From Spirochaetota bacterium (GTDB lineage Bacteria > Spirochaetota > Spirochaetia > DSM-27196 > PWMO01): DNA of 11,119 nt. Where the stretch lies: the NCBI GenBank assembly GCA_009908735.1, contig JAAAOR010000062.1:1-11119 (forward strand), in the 5' to 3' direction. Positions 1 to 7,242 of the stretch are shown in pieces. A program made the position numbers and the translations under genes. The notes under the pieces were generated by a model that made no database searches, was not told the origin of the DNA, and saw only the letters and a list, made by a program, of their open reading frames with translations. Numbering within the stretch: position 1 is the first letter of the stretch; every line of letters begins with the position of its first letter.

Positions 1-907
1 CCTTGTTGATTTTCTCCAGAGAAAACAGTTGTTCCAGATCCGCGGTGGTAAAAAACTCCCGCGAGTCATCATAAGCCCACCCGAGCAGCGTCACGTAGTT
101 GATGATGGCCTCGGGAAGGTAGCCCTGTTTGCGGAACTCCACCGCGCTCGTCGCGCCGTGGCGCTTGGAGAGCTTCTGCCCGTCCTTGCCCATTACCATC
201 GGCAGGTGGCAGTACGTCGGCGGCTCCCAGCCGAAAGCCTTGTAGAGCAGCACGTGGAGGGACCCGGAGGGAACCCACTCCTGTGCGCGCAGGATGTGCG
301 TAATCTGCATGTAGTGGTCGTCGACGACGTTCGCCAGGTGGTAGGTGGGGAGGCCGTCTGACTTTAACAGCACCGGGTCGGCGGGGATATCCTTGTTCTT
401 GCGCTTCACCTTGCCCAGGACGACATCCTCGAAGGTCGTATCCCCTTCCAGCGGCACCTTGAAGCGAACGACCGGTTTTCTGCCCTCAGCCTCGTAAGCG
501 GCCCGCTGTTCTTCGGTGAGATCCCGGCTTCGCCGATCATAACCGCCGGACGCCTCGCGCATGGCCTCGAGCTCCTCCGGGGTTTCGTAGGCCTTGTAGG
601 CAAAACCCTTCTCGATGAGCTCACCGGCATGCTTCCGGTAGAGCCCCTCGCGTTGCGACTGCACATAAGGCTCGAAATCCCCGCCGACGTCGGGCCCCTC
701 GTCCCAATGAATACCGAGCCACTCGAACGTCTCGTAGATATCGCGCAGCGCGCGCTCGTCGTAGCGCTCCTGGTCGGTATCCTCGACGCGCAGTATAAAC
801 CGACCACCCGCGGAGCGTGCGAAGAAATAGTTGAACAGGGCCGTACGGACCCCACCGATATGTTGAAGCCCCGTCGGCGACGGGGCATACCGAACGCGAA
901 CGCTCAT
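1..907 (-). CDS. gltX: Glutamyl-tRNA synthetase, N-terminal part (cut by window edge)
   Basis: Class I aminoacyl-tRNA synthetase that charges tRNA with glutamate in the cytoplasm. About 302 residues are visible, out of roughly 470-500 usual for the family; the C-terminal anticodon-binding part lies beyond the left edge. The protein opens [13 protein letters not shown], followed by the HIGH-type signature HIGG at residues 16-19 and the RTALFNY stretch. The KMSKS-type motif is KLSKR at residues 245-249, the usual spacing and form for GluRS. The ATG at 905-907 is the start because the conserved N-terminus begins within five residues of it and an AGAGG ribosome site (913-917) lies 5 nt upstream. 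No zinc-binding Cys cluster is evident in the visible part. It is transcribed divergently from the photolyase. Whether it is discriminating or also misacylates tRNA-Gln cannot be told from this fragment. Confidence 0.97.
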   Translation of the reverse strand, partial: MSVRVRYAPSPTGLQHIGGVRTALFNYFFARSAGGRFILRVEDTDQERYDERALRDIYETFEWLGIHWDEGPDVGGDFEPYVQSQREGLYRKHAGELIEKGFAYKAYETPEELEAMREASGGYDRRSRDLTEEQRAAYEAEGRKPVVRFKVPLEGDTTFEDVVLGKVKRKNKDIPADPVLLKSDGLPTYHLANVVDDHYMQITHILRAQEWVPSGSLHVLLYKAFGWEPPTYCHLPMVMGKDGQKLSKRHGATSAVEFRKQGYLPEAIINYVTLLGWAYDDSREFFTTADLEQLFSLEKINK

Positions 908-951
908 AGTTACCTCTGACGGAAGTGTGTGAACCGAGACGCTACGCGGAA

Positions 952-980
952 ATTATATTTGCGCCCATCCCGACGGTCAA
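952..980 (-). promoter_or_regulatory. Sigma-70-type promoter of gltX
   Basis: On the minus strand, TTGACC (975-980) and a perfect TATAAT (952-957) are separated by exactly 17 nt. The start point would fall near 945, giving a leader of about 38 nt that contains the AGAGG ribosome site. The match is 11 of 12 to the sigma-70 consensus, and the position just upstream of gltX is right. It is inferred from sequence only. Confidence 0.8.
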
Positions 981-1077
981 CCAAGCGCTCGGGCGGGGCG
1001 CCGCCGGCAGCCCGGCGTTCGCACGGGCGGGTCCCGGTGAGCCTTGACTGTTGCGTCTGCCGCAGTACCTTTCCCAA

Positions 1078-2661
1078 ATGCGCATGGTGTGGTGGATAAA
1101 GCGGGATTTTCGATTAACCGATAACGCCGCATTGGCTGAGGCGTGCCGGCGGGCGTGGCGCGACGGCGGCGAGGTGCTGCCGGTCTATGTCTTCGAGCCA
1201 TCGCTGCTCCAGGCTCCGGATACGGGCGCCCTTCACATTCATGTCATCCTCGGGGCCCTCCAGGGCCTCCGGACGGCCCTGCGTGCGCGTGGCGCCGAGC
1301 TTCTCGTGTTACACGGCGAGGTACCGACGGTCTTCGAGAGTATGATATCGAATGCCGGCGGCCACGGCGGCGAGATCGCGGCCATTTTCGCGGAAGAGGA
1401 GACGGGAACACGGGTGACCTTCCAACGGGATACACGGGTGCGCCGATGGGCCGAAGAGCGCGGAGTTTCGTTTCGCGAGTTTCCGCACAACGGGGTTATC
1501 CGCGGCCTCTCCGACCGCGACGAGCGTATGTCCGTTTGGAGAGCCCGGATGGAGGCCCCCACCGAGCCCGCGCCGACGGCCATTCCGATGTCACCGGCAA
1601 CCCGCAGGCGGGCCGGCCGGACCGCCATGCCCTCGGCCTCCGATCTCGGGTTCCCCGCACCCAACGGTGCGGTGCAACGCGTCGATGAAGACGGTGCACG
1701 CATCGTTCTCGAGAGTTTTCTGTCGACCCGTGGACGAGAGTACTCGAAGGGCATCAGCTCGCCTGAGGCGGCACGCCACAGCGGTAGCCGTCTCTCACCA
1801 CACCTTGCATGGGGCACGGTAAGTCTGCGGCAGGCGCTTCACCGCCTGGACGAGCGGGTAACCCAGATCCGCGCTGACCGAACGCAGAGCGCGGAGCGTG
1901 CCTCGGCCGTGCGCGGCTGGCTCGGACCACTGAGGTCCTTCCGATCGCGGCTGTACTGGCACGACCATTTCTGCCAACGACTGGAGAGCGAGCCCGAAAT
2001 GGAGTTTCAGCCCCTGAACCGGGTCTACGAGGATCTCCCCTACGATGCCGACCCGGACCTCGAAGTGCGCCTGTGGGCAGGGCGCACGGGCTTTCCCATG
2101 GTCGATGCGACGGTACGCTCGCTCAGCGCGACGGGGTTTTGCAACTTCCGCATGCGAGCAATGCTCGTGTCATTTGCCACATATGCCCTGCATATTGACT
2201 GGCGAAACCTCCGCGACCCCATGGCGAGAATCATGGCCGACTACCTTCCCGGTATCCACATTTCGCAGTTACAGATGCAGGCGGGCGTGGTCGGAATCAA
2301 CACCGTTCGAGTCTATAATCCCACCAAGCAACTGCTGGACAACGATCCCTCGTGCCGATTCGTTCGGCGCTTCATTCCCGAGCTCCGCGACGCGCCACCG
2401 CAGGCAATCATCGCCCATGCAGTGCGCGGTGTCGACAGTCCCTCCCACGGCACGCAGGGGCGTTCGACCGAAGCCGCCGAGTCACTGACCGATGCCGACA
2501 GTGCTCTGGGCGGCTACCCGCCACCGGCAGTCAACTTTCGGGATGCGGTAAAAACGATGCAAGGTGAGATTTACCGACGCAAGGGATCCGCCGCGGGAAA
2601 GCGGGAGGCCGAGCGCGTTTTAAACAAGCACGGCAGTCGCCGTCGCGGAGGACGATCGTGA
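1078..2661 (+). CDS. Photolyase/cryptochrome-family FAD protein (short-photolyase-like subfamily)
   Basis: Probable light-driven DNA repair enzyme or flavin photoreceptor of 527 residues. The N-terminal Rossmann-like photolyase domain (1-135) opens MVWWIKRDFRLTDNAAL, the family's characteristic beginning. A Pro/Arg-rich linker (160-190) follows, then the helical FAD-binding domain (about 205-440) with SPHLAWG (240-246), RLYWHDHF (291-298), AGRTGFPMVDATVRSL (334-349), DWR (374-376), YNPTKQ (413-418) and RFIPEL (431-436). The usual WQW is replaced by LQM (398-400), while the Trp matching E. coli W359 (W375) and the substrate-side Trp (W294) remain. This resembles the bacterial subfamily with RLHWHCHF-type motifs, whose chemistry is less settled than that of CPD photolyases. 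A TTG at 1051 would add nine residues; I prefer the ATG at 1078 (1084 is also possible) because homology starts there. No clear ribosome site is visible. Repair specificity cannot be told. Confidence 0.88.
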   Translation: MRMVWWIKRDFRLTDNAALAEACRRAWRDGGEVLPVYVFEPSLLQAPDTGALHIHVILGALQGLRTALRARGAELLVLHGEVPTVFESMISNAGGHGGEIAAIFAEEETGTRVTFQRDTRVRRWAEERGVSFREFPHNGVIRGLSDRDERMSVWRARMEAPTEPAPTAIPMSPATRRRAGRTAMPSASDLGFPAPNGAVQRVDEDGARIVLESFLSTRGREYSKGISSPEAARHSGSRLSPHLAWGTVSLRQALHRLDERVTQIRADRTQSAERASAVRGWLGPLRSFRSRLYWHDHFCQRLESEPEMEFQPLNRVYEDLPYDADPDLEVRLWAGRTGFPMVDATVRSLSATGFCNFRMRAMLVSFATYALHIDWRNLRDPMARIMADYLPGIHISQLQMQAGVVGINTVRVYNPTKQLLDNDPSCRFVRRFIPELRDAPPQAIIAHAVRGVDSPSHGTQGRSTEAAESLTDADSALGGYPPPAVNFRDAVKTMQGEIYRRKGSAAGKREAERVLNKHGSRRRGGRS

Positions 2662-2671
2662 CACCGCCGAC

Positions 2672-3490
2672 TTACGCCGCCCGGGTACCATCCGAGAACA
2701 CCCACGCGCTCGCGTCGCGCACGAGCTTGGAGAGAACGATCACCTGGAGGTTACCCCGATTCTTCTCCACTTGCTTGTTCCACTGCTCGGGCGTGTATCT
2801 CGACTGGAAGCCTTTTTTGCGCTCCAGCACGATGTTATTGATCTGGTTATCACTGACGGTGAATGCGTCGAGAAGGTAGAGAGTAAGGAGGGCGAGAACA
2901 TCGTTCTTGGTGCGCCGTTGAAGATCAACGAGAACCTGCTTGGCGTTCTCAGACTCCTGTTTAAGCATGAGCGCGAATGCGTAGGACCACTCGATCCACT
3001 CGCGGTCGGCGCACCTCGGGTTGCTTCGCATTTCTTCGTAATAGCTCTTCATGTCTTCTGCGTCGTTTCGCAGCAAGTGCGGGATGCCGAAGTGCAGGGC
3101 GAAACGGGGAAGCAGCGACGGGCGATTTTCTCGAAGAAACTGCTCGAGCTCCGTTATTTTTTCGGGCTGAGAGGTGATGACATAGGTATTGATCAGAACA
3201 CGGAGGTGTTGTTTGCCGAGACGCCTTTTGGTAAAGACACGGTCCTCGATGTAATCGATGAGACCGTACCAGTCCTCCCGTTCGAGCAGCCTGAACAGCT
3301 TCCAGTTCCAGACGAAGTACCCGTTCAGCCCGGCGAGGACGGCCAGAAAAATAACGGCGACAGTCCAGTTCTGGGCCCAGAACATCCGGGTATAGTCCCA
3401 GCCAAGCATGAAAAAGGGAATTAGGAAAATGAACAGGAACGAGACGATGACGATCGCGTTGAAGATGATGAAGATGACCTTAAACTTCAT
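2672..3490 (-). CDS. Unrecognised membrane protein with two N-terminal helices and a cytosolic helical domain
   Basis: A 272-residue protein I do not recognise. Two strongly hydrophobic segments (about 5-29 and 43-63) are joined by a short loop and should anchor it in the inner membrane. The remaining ~205 residues are charged and predominantly helical (for example LEREDWYGLIDYIEDR and LEQFLRENRPSLL), and their paired-helix look suggests a TPR-like or other solenoid fold. No catalytic motif or lipobox is visible, and the first segment lacks a signal-peptidase site, so it is not an obvious secreted protein. The ATG at 3488-3490 has an AGGGG ribosome site 8 nt upstream (3499-3503) and its own promoter. 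Its 3' end converges on the photolyase with 10 nt between stops, and it is divergent from the HD-GYP gene. Its base composition looks a little lower in GC than its neighbours. The gene is confident; the function is unknown. Confidence 0.85.
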   Translation of the reverse strand: MKFKVIFIIFNAIVIVSFLFIFLIPFFMLGWDYTRMFWAQNWTVAVIFLAVLAGLNGYFVWNWKLFRLLEREDWYGLIDYIEDRVFTKRRLGKQHLRVLINTYVITSQPEKITELEQFLRENRPSLLPRFALHFGIPHLLRNDAEDMKSYYEEMRSNPRCADREWIEWSYAFALMLKQESENAKQVLVDLQRRTKNDVLALLTLYLLDAFTVSDNQINNIVLERKKGFQSRYTPEQWNKQVEKNRGNLQVIVLSKLVRDASAWVFSDGTRAA

Positions 3491-3508
3491 CTCGTTTTCC
3501 CCTATAAT
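3480..3508 (+). promoter_or_regulatory. Promoter of the HD-GYP/nucleoside kinase unit
   Basis: A perfect TATAAT (3503-3508) lies 17 nt after a weak -35, TTAAAC (3480-3485, 3 of 6). The predicted start near 3515 gives a leader of about 47 nt before the ATG at 3562. The -35 lies inside the first codons of the membrane-protein gene, and the -10 abuts that gene's ribosome site. The poor -35 suggests an activator or a weak promoter. Confidence 0.5.
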
Positions 3509-3520
3509 GCATCGCAGATA

Positions 3521-3549
3521 AGTCTAAATGATCGCCACTACGTGGTCAA
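3521..3549 (-). promoter_or_regulatory. Promoter of the membrane-protein gene
   Basis: The minus strand carries TTGACC (3544-3549), a 17-nt spacer and TAGACT (3521-3526), 9 of 12 matches to the sigma-70 consensus. The predicted start is near 3514, leaving a leader of about 24 nt that contains the AGGGG ribosome site. Transcription from here runs straight through the opposing plus-strand promoter. Confidence 0.6.
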
Positions 3550-3561
3550 CGGACGGTAAAA

Positions 3562-4719
3562 ATGGAACAATTGCTTGTTCACGGCATAACACCAGGCAAG
3601 TATTTCAATAAGGAAGTCTACCTCGACGACCGCTATATCCTGCTCTCCCCCGACACGCCGTTCACCGAGCGGCTCAGAGACCGCATGCTCAAGTGGGGCT
3701 TCGAGTACATGAAGACCGACGGCGAGCAGGTAGATACCCCTGGCGCTGGGCCGGGAGCCCAGGCGACCGAAAATGCTCCGCTGGTCGCCGTCGAGGAGGG
3801 CGTGCGCGAGGGAGAGATTCTGAGGGAGGTCCACGACGCCTATACCGACGGGCTGAACTTCACCGAAAAGCTCTTCACGAACTTTGTGACAAAGAGCGAG
3901 CTTCCACAGCGTGGCGTTACCGACAAGATCAAAGAGCTCAACGATCTCGTTCGCGGACACGGGAAGCAGGCGCTGCGGATTTCTCACCTGCGAAACGAGG
4001 ATAAGAACTACGTGGTCGAGCACTCGGTAAAGACGACTCTGCTCTCGCTCGCCATCGGCAATACCGTAAAGCTCCCGCATCACAAGCTTATCGAGCTCGG
4101 AACGGCATCGCTCCTGCACGAGATCGGCATGATACGGCTACCGCCCCAGCTCTACATGACGGATCGTCAGTTGAGCGAGCAGGAACGCAAGTCCATTACC
4201 GCGCACACCCTGCTGGGATTCAAAATCCTCAAGCAGTACTCGTATCCGCTCAGCGTCTGCCTGGCGGTCCTCGAGTGTCGGGAGTATCTCAACGGGACCG
4301 GCTATCCACGAGGTCTCGACGGCGAGAAGATCTCCTTTTACGCGAAGGTCATCTCGGTCACGAGCACCTTCGCCGCCCTTGTCTCGGATCGCCCCTATCG
4401 TGAGGCCCGCGACGGTTACGCATCGATGCTCGAGCTCCTCAAGGGGCGGGACACCCTCTACGACGCCACGGTGCTCAAGGCGCTCATCGCCAATCTGTCC
4501 ATATATCCGCTGGGGACATTCGTAGAGCTCGCGAACGGTTACCGCGGCATGGTTGTGGATACCAGCCCGGACAGCCCCCGCGCTCCCATTGTGCGCCTCA
4601 TGCGCTCCCCCGACGGCGAGCGCTACGTGGACCAACCCCACGTGAGGACGATCGAGGAGGACTACCGCATTGCCCGCTCCCTCAACGGCGACGAAGTGCA
4701 GGAGCTCACGCAGGCATAG
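3562..4719 (+). CDS. HD-GYP domain protein with degenerate metal site (probably non-catalytic)
   Basis: A 385-residue cytoplasmic protein with no membrane segments. An N-terminal domain (about 1-53, with VYLDDRYILLSPDTPFTERL) is followed by a Gly/Pro/Ala linker (about 58-72), a helical stretch, the HD-GYP domain (about 150-290), and the usual C-terminal segment with YPLGTFVELANGYRGMVV. HD-GYP domains normally hydrolyse cyclic-di-GMP (or cGAMP) using two or three metal ions. Here the fold signatures remain (H154, H186, H215, GTGYP at 245-249, SDRPYR at 275-280), but the ligand motifs are altered: HD is HE (186-187) followed by IGM instead of IGK, HHE is CRE (239-241), and the Asp-rich V-D-x-x-D segment is VTSTFA (266-271). 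Phosphodiesterase activity is therefore doubtful; a binding or scaffolding role is more likely. The start ATG follows GGACGG by 5 nt. The kinase gene begins 6 nt after the stop. Confidence 0.92.
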   Translation: MEQLLVHGITPGKYFNKEVYLDDRYILLSPDTPFTERLRDRMLKWGFEYMKTDGEQVDTPGAGPGAQATENAPLVAVEEGVREGEILREVHDAYTDGLNFTEKLFTNFVTKSELPQRGVTDKIKELNDLVRGHGKQALRISHLRNEDKNYVVEHSVKTTLLSLAIGNTVKLPHHKLIELGTASLLHEIGMIRLPPQLYMTDRQLSEQERKSITAHTLLGFKILKQYSYPLSVCLAVLECREYLNGTGYPRGLDGEKISFYAKVISVTSTFAALVSDRPYREARDGYASMLELLKGRDTLYDATVLKALIANLSIYPLGTFVELANGYRGMVVDTSPDSPRAPIVRLMRSPDGERYVDQPHVRTIEEDYRIARSLNGDEVQELTQA

Positions 4720-4725
4720 CACATC

Positions 4726-6393
4726 ATGCACTCTGTAAACGTATCTCTACCAGACGGCGCAACCCGAGAGTTTCCAACCGGCACGCGCGTAGCTCAAATC
4801 CTCAGCGAGACAGGCTACAGCGTCGACGGAGAGCCGATTATTGCCGTACTCGCAAACAATGAGCTGACCAGTCTCTACTATCGCCTCGACGTGAATACGA
4901 AGCTAGAGGCGGTAACCATGAGCACGACGGAGGGCCGACGGGTCTACCGCCGCAGCCTGTGCTTTCTCCTCGCCATGGCAGCCCAGGATGTCTGTCCGGA
5001 CCGGCATCTGGTCATCGGGCATTCGCTCGGAAACGGATACTACTACCGCTTCGAGGACAGCGACCAGGTCGACGATGCGGAGGTCACGCGACTGGAAAAG
5101 CGGATGCGTGAGCTGGTCGAAGAGGATATTCCGATCCTCCGGCGCCTTATCTCCTACACCGATGCCCTCGATTACTTCGAACAAAACGGCATGGACGATA
5201 CGGCTATGCTTCTCAAGCATCGAAACGATTCGAAGATCCCGGTGTACACCTGCGGCGGTATGATGGACATCTCGCACGGGCCGCTGGTGCCGCAGACCGG
5301 CACACTCACACACTTCGAGCTTCGCCCCTATGCACCAGGCTTCATTCTCCGGTTTCCACCGGACGACGATCCCTACCGGCTGGGGCCGTTCGAAGCAAGC
5401 CCCATCCTCTTCTCCATATATCAGGAGCATAAACAGTGGGGGAAGATTCTCAACGTGAGCTCGGTGGGAAAGCTTAACGACCTCACAGTAACCGGAGGCA
5501 TCCGCAATTTTATCCGGGTCGCCGAGGCCCTGCAGAACAAGAAGATTGCGGAAATCGCGGACCGCGTCCACGATCGCCGTGAAGACGTTCGGATTGTGCT
5601 CATCGCCGGTCCCTCGTCCTCAGGTAAAACGACCTTCGCCAAGAAGCTCTCGATACAGCTGACGGTGCTCGGCTTCAAGCCCGTCGCGATAGGACTCGAC
5701 GATTACTTCGTACCACGCGAACAAACACCACTCGACGAGGACGGGGATTACGACTTCGAGCACATAGACGCCATCGATATCCGGCTCCTCAACGAGCACC
5801 TCGAGGCGCTGCTTTCCGGGCGTGAGATCGAGCTCCCGCACTTCGACTTCAAAACCGGCGAGCGCACCCCCGCTGGTGGCCACCACATCAAGCTGCCCGA
5901 ACGCGGTATTCTCATCATGGAGGGCATCCACGGGCTCAACGATGCCCTAACCCCGCGTATAGAGGCCTCGCAGAAGTTTAAAGCCTACGTATCGGCGCTG
6001 ACGCAACTGAATCTCGATGACCACAACCGTATCTCCACAACCGACAATCGCCTCATCCGTCGCCTCGTGCGCGATCACCAGTTCCGCGGTCACGACGCCC
6101 TCGAGACGCTGCACATGTGGCCATCTGTTCGCCGCGGTGAAAACCGGAACATCTTTCCGTTCCAAGACTCAGCCGACGTCGCATTCAACTCCGCCCTCGA
6201 TTACGAGCTCGGCGTGTTGCGAAATCACGCACTCCCGCTCCTCGACGAGGTCAAGCCCTACCACGACGTCTACCATGAGGCGATTCGGCTGCTTTCATTT
6301 CTCGAGAACTTCACGCCGATCCCGGAGAAACACGTGCCCGACGACTCTATACTGCGGGAGTTCGCCGGGGAGAGCGGGTTCAGCTACAAGTAA
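4726..6393 (+). CDS. TGS-domain nucleoside (uridine-type) kinase
   Basis: A 555-residue multidomain protein known in spirochaetes and other anaerobes. A TGS domain (about 1-62) is followed by a region like the second additional domain of ThrRS (about 70-230; VIGHSLGNGYYYRF at 96-109, DISHGPLVPQTG at 181-192) and a P-loop kinase domain of the uridine kinase/phosphoribulokinase family (about 285-520). The kinase part has Walker A GPSSSGKTT (295-303), the substrate segment LDDYF (324-328), IMEGIHG (397-403) and the lid-like RRLVRDHQFRGHD (445-457). It would phosphorylate a nucleoside with ATP or GTP, probably in pyrimidine salvage; the exact substrate cannot be read from the sequence. The ThrRS-editing catalytic residues (HxxxH and the Cys) are not present, so that domain is a structural or binding relic. 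The start ATG lies 6 nt after the upstream stop with no strong ribosome site, which suggests translational coupling. Confidence 0.93.
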   Translation: MHSVNVSLPDGATREFPTGTRVAQILSETGYSVDGEPIIAVLANNELTSLYYRLDVNTKLEAVTMSTTEGRRVYRRSLCFLLAMAAQDVCPDRHLVIGHSLGNGYYYRFEDSDQVDDAEVTRLEKRMRELVEEDIPILRRLISYTDALDYFEQNGMDDTAMLLKHRNDSKIPVYTCGGMMDISHGPLVPQTGTLTHFELRPYAPGFILRFPPDDDPYRLGPFEASPILFSIYQEHKQWGKILNVSSVGKLNDLTVTGGIRNFIRVAEALQNKKIAEIADRVHDRREDVRIVLIAGPSSSGKTTFAKKLSIQLTVLGFKPVAIGLDDYFVPREQTPLDEDGDYDFEHIDAIDIRLLNEHLEALLSGREIELPHFDFKTGERTPAGGHHIKLPERGILIMEGIHGLNDALTPRIEASQKFKAYVSALTQLNLDDHNRISTTDNRLIRRLVRDHQFRGHDALETLHMWPSVRRGENRNIFPFQDSADVAFNSALDYELGVLRNHALPLLDEVKPYHDVYHEAIRLLSFLENFTPIPEKHVPDDSILREFAGESGFSYK

Positions 6394-6483
6394 GGCGGTG
6401 GCCCAGTGCCTACCCCCGTGACGAACCCCGTGTCCGGCCAGGTGCCTGCGTCGGTGCAGGACCGGGCGTCATGGGGCACCGCC
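6394..6483. repeat. Inverted repeat between convergent kinase and aat genes
   Basis: GGCGGTG (6394-6400) pairs with CACCGCC (6477-6483), and after one mismatch three further pairs form (6402-6404 with 6473-6475). A smaller hairpin, CCTGC/GCAGG with a 6-nt loop, lies inside near 6444-6460. No T-run follows on either strand, so this is not a standard intrinsic terminator. It sits where transcripts of the two convergent genes end and reaches into the last codons of aat. A role in transcript ends is only a guess. Confidence 0.25.
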
Positions 6484-7197
6484 GAATAGCGGGTGGTCAC
6501 CGAGCGCCTGCTGCCAATCGCCCTTCAGCGTAGGCCGCTCGAGGGACGCGGACAGCATATCGAGGAACTCATCACGCGCCATGTTCCGTGCCCCGAAGCG
6601 GTCCAGATGCTCGGTATGCATCTGACAGTCCACGCAGTCGAAGCCCCGTTCGGACAGCACCCGCACGAGGGTCACGAATCCCGCTTTTGACGCGTCGGAG
6701 ACGCGCGCGAACATGGACTCGCCGAAGAACATACCGCCGAGACTGACCCCGTACAGGCCGCCCGCCAGCTTCCCATCCTTCCACACCTCGAGCGAATGGG
6801 CGTAGCCGAGAGTATTGAGAGTGACATATCCCTCGATCATGTCGTCAGTGATCCACGTGCCGGCTTGCCCGCTGCGGGGAGCGACGCTGCAGGCCGTTAT
6901 GACCTCGTCGAACGCAAGGTCCAATGTGAATGAGAAGCGACCGCGGTTCAGGGTCCGCCGAAGACTCTTCGGCGTGTGCAGCTCCTCGGGGAAAAGCACG
7001 AACCGAGGATTGGGAGACCACCACAGAATCGGCTCACCGTCCGAGTACCACGGGAAAATGCCCTGCGAATACGCGGAGAGGAGGACACCCGGTGAAAGGT
7101 TGCCGCCGGCTGCCACCAGCCCCTCCGCGCCCGTCTCGCGAGGAGAGGGAAACGCAACCCGCTGCTTCTCACCGAGATACGGGAAGCCCTCGCTCAT
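6469..7197 (-). CDS. aat: Leucyl/phenylalanyl-tRNA-protein transferase
   Basis: Transfers Leu or Phe from aminoacyl-tRNA to the N-terminus of proteins beginning with Lys or Arg, making them ClpS/ClpAP substrates. The 242-residue product has the family core in order: VAFPSP (14-19), GGNLSP (31-36), YSQGIFPWYSDGEPILWWSP (43-62), TWIT (114-117), YAHSLEVW (132-139), GGLYGVSLGGMFFGESMF (146-163) and DCQMHTEHL (190-198). E160 and Q192 fall where E. coli Aat has its catalytic Glu and Gln, so it should be active. The ATG at 7195-7197 is chosen because family similarity begins there; an in-frame GTG at 7218 would add seven residues without a better ribosome site. It lies 45 nt after the clpA stop on the same strand and is probably the last gene of that operon. 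Confidence 0.95.
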   Translation of the reverse strand: MSEGFPYLGEKQRVAFPSPRETGAEGLVAAGGNLSPGVLLSAYSQGIFPWYSDGEPILWWSPNPRFVLFPEELHTPKSLRRTLNRGRFSFTLDLAFDEVITACSVAPRSGQAGTWITDDMIEGYVTLNTLGYAHSLEVWKDGKLAGGLYGVSLGGMFFGESMFARVSDASKAGFVTLVRVLSERGFDCVDCQMHTEHLDRFGARNMARDEFLDMLSASLERPTLKGDWQQALGDHPLFGGAP

Positions 7198-7242
7198 CCA
7201 ACAACGCTGAAGGGGCACCGGCCGACAGCTGCGCCCGAGACG

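Noticed and set aside
990..1014. GC-rich hairpin (GGCGG/CCGCC) between gltX and photolyase
   Set aside because: Stem of only 5 bp in very GC-rich DNA, no T-run, and both adjacent genes start rather than end here, so neither a terminator nor an operator can be supported.
2655..2680. Terminator between the convergent photolyase and membrane-protein genes
   Set aside because: Only 10 nt separate the stops, and no hairpin with a T-run is visible on either strand.
4138..5571. Minus-strand open frames opposite the HD-GYP and kinase genes
   Set aside because: They are opposite genes with clear conserved motifs and their translations resemble no family.
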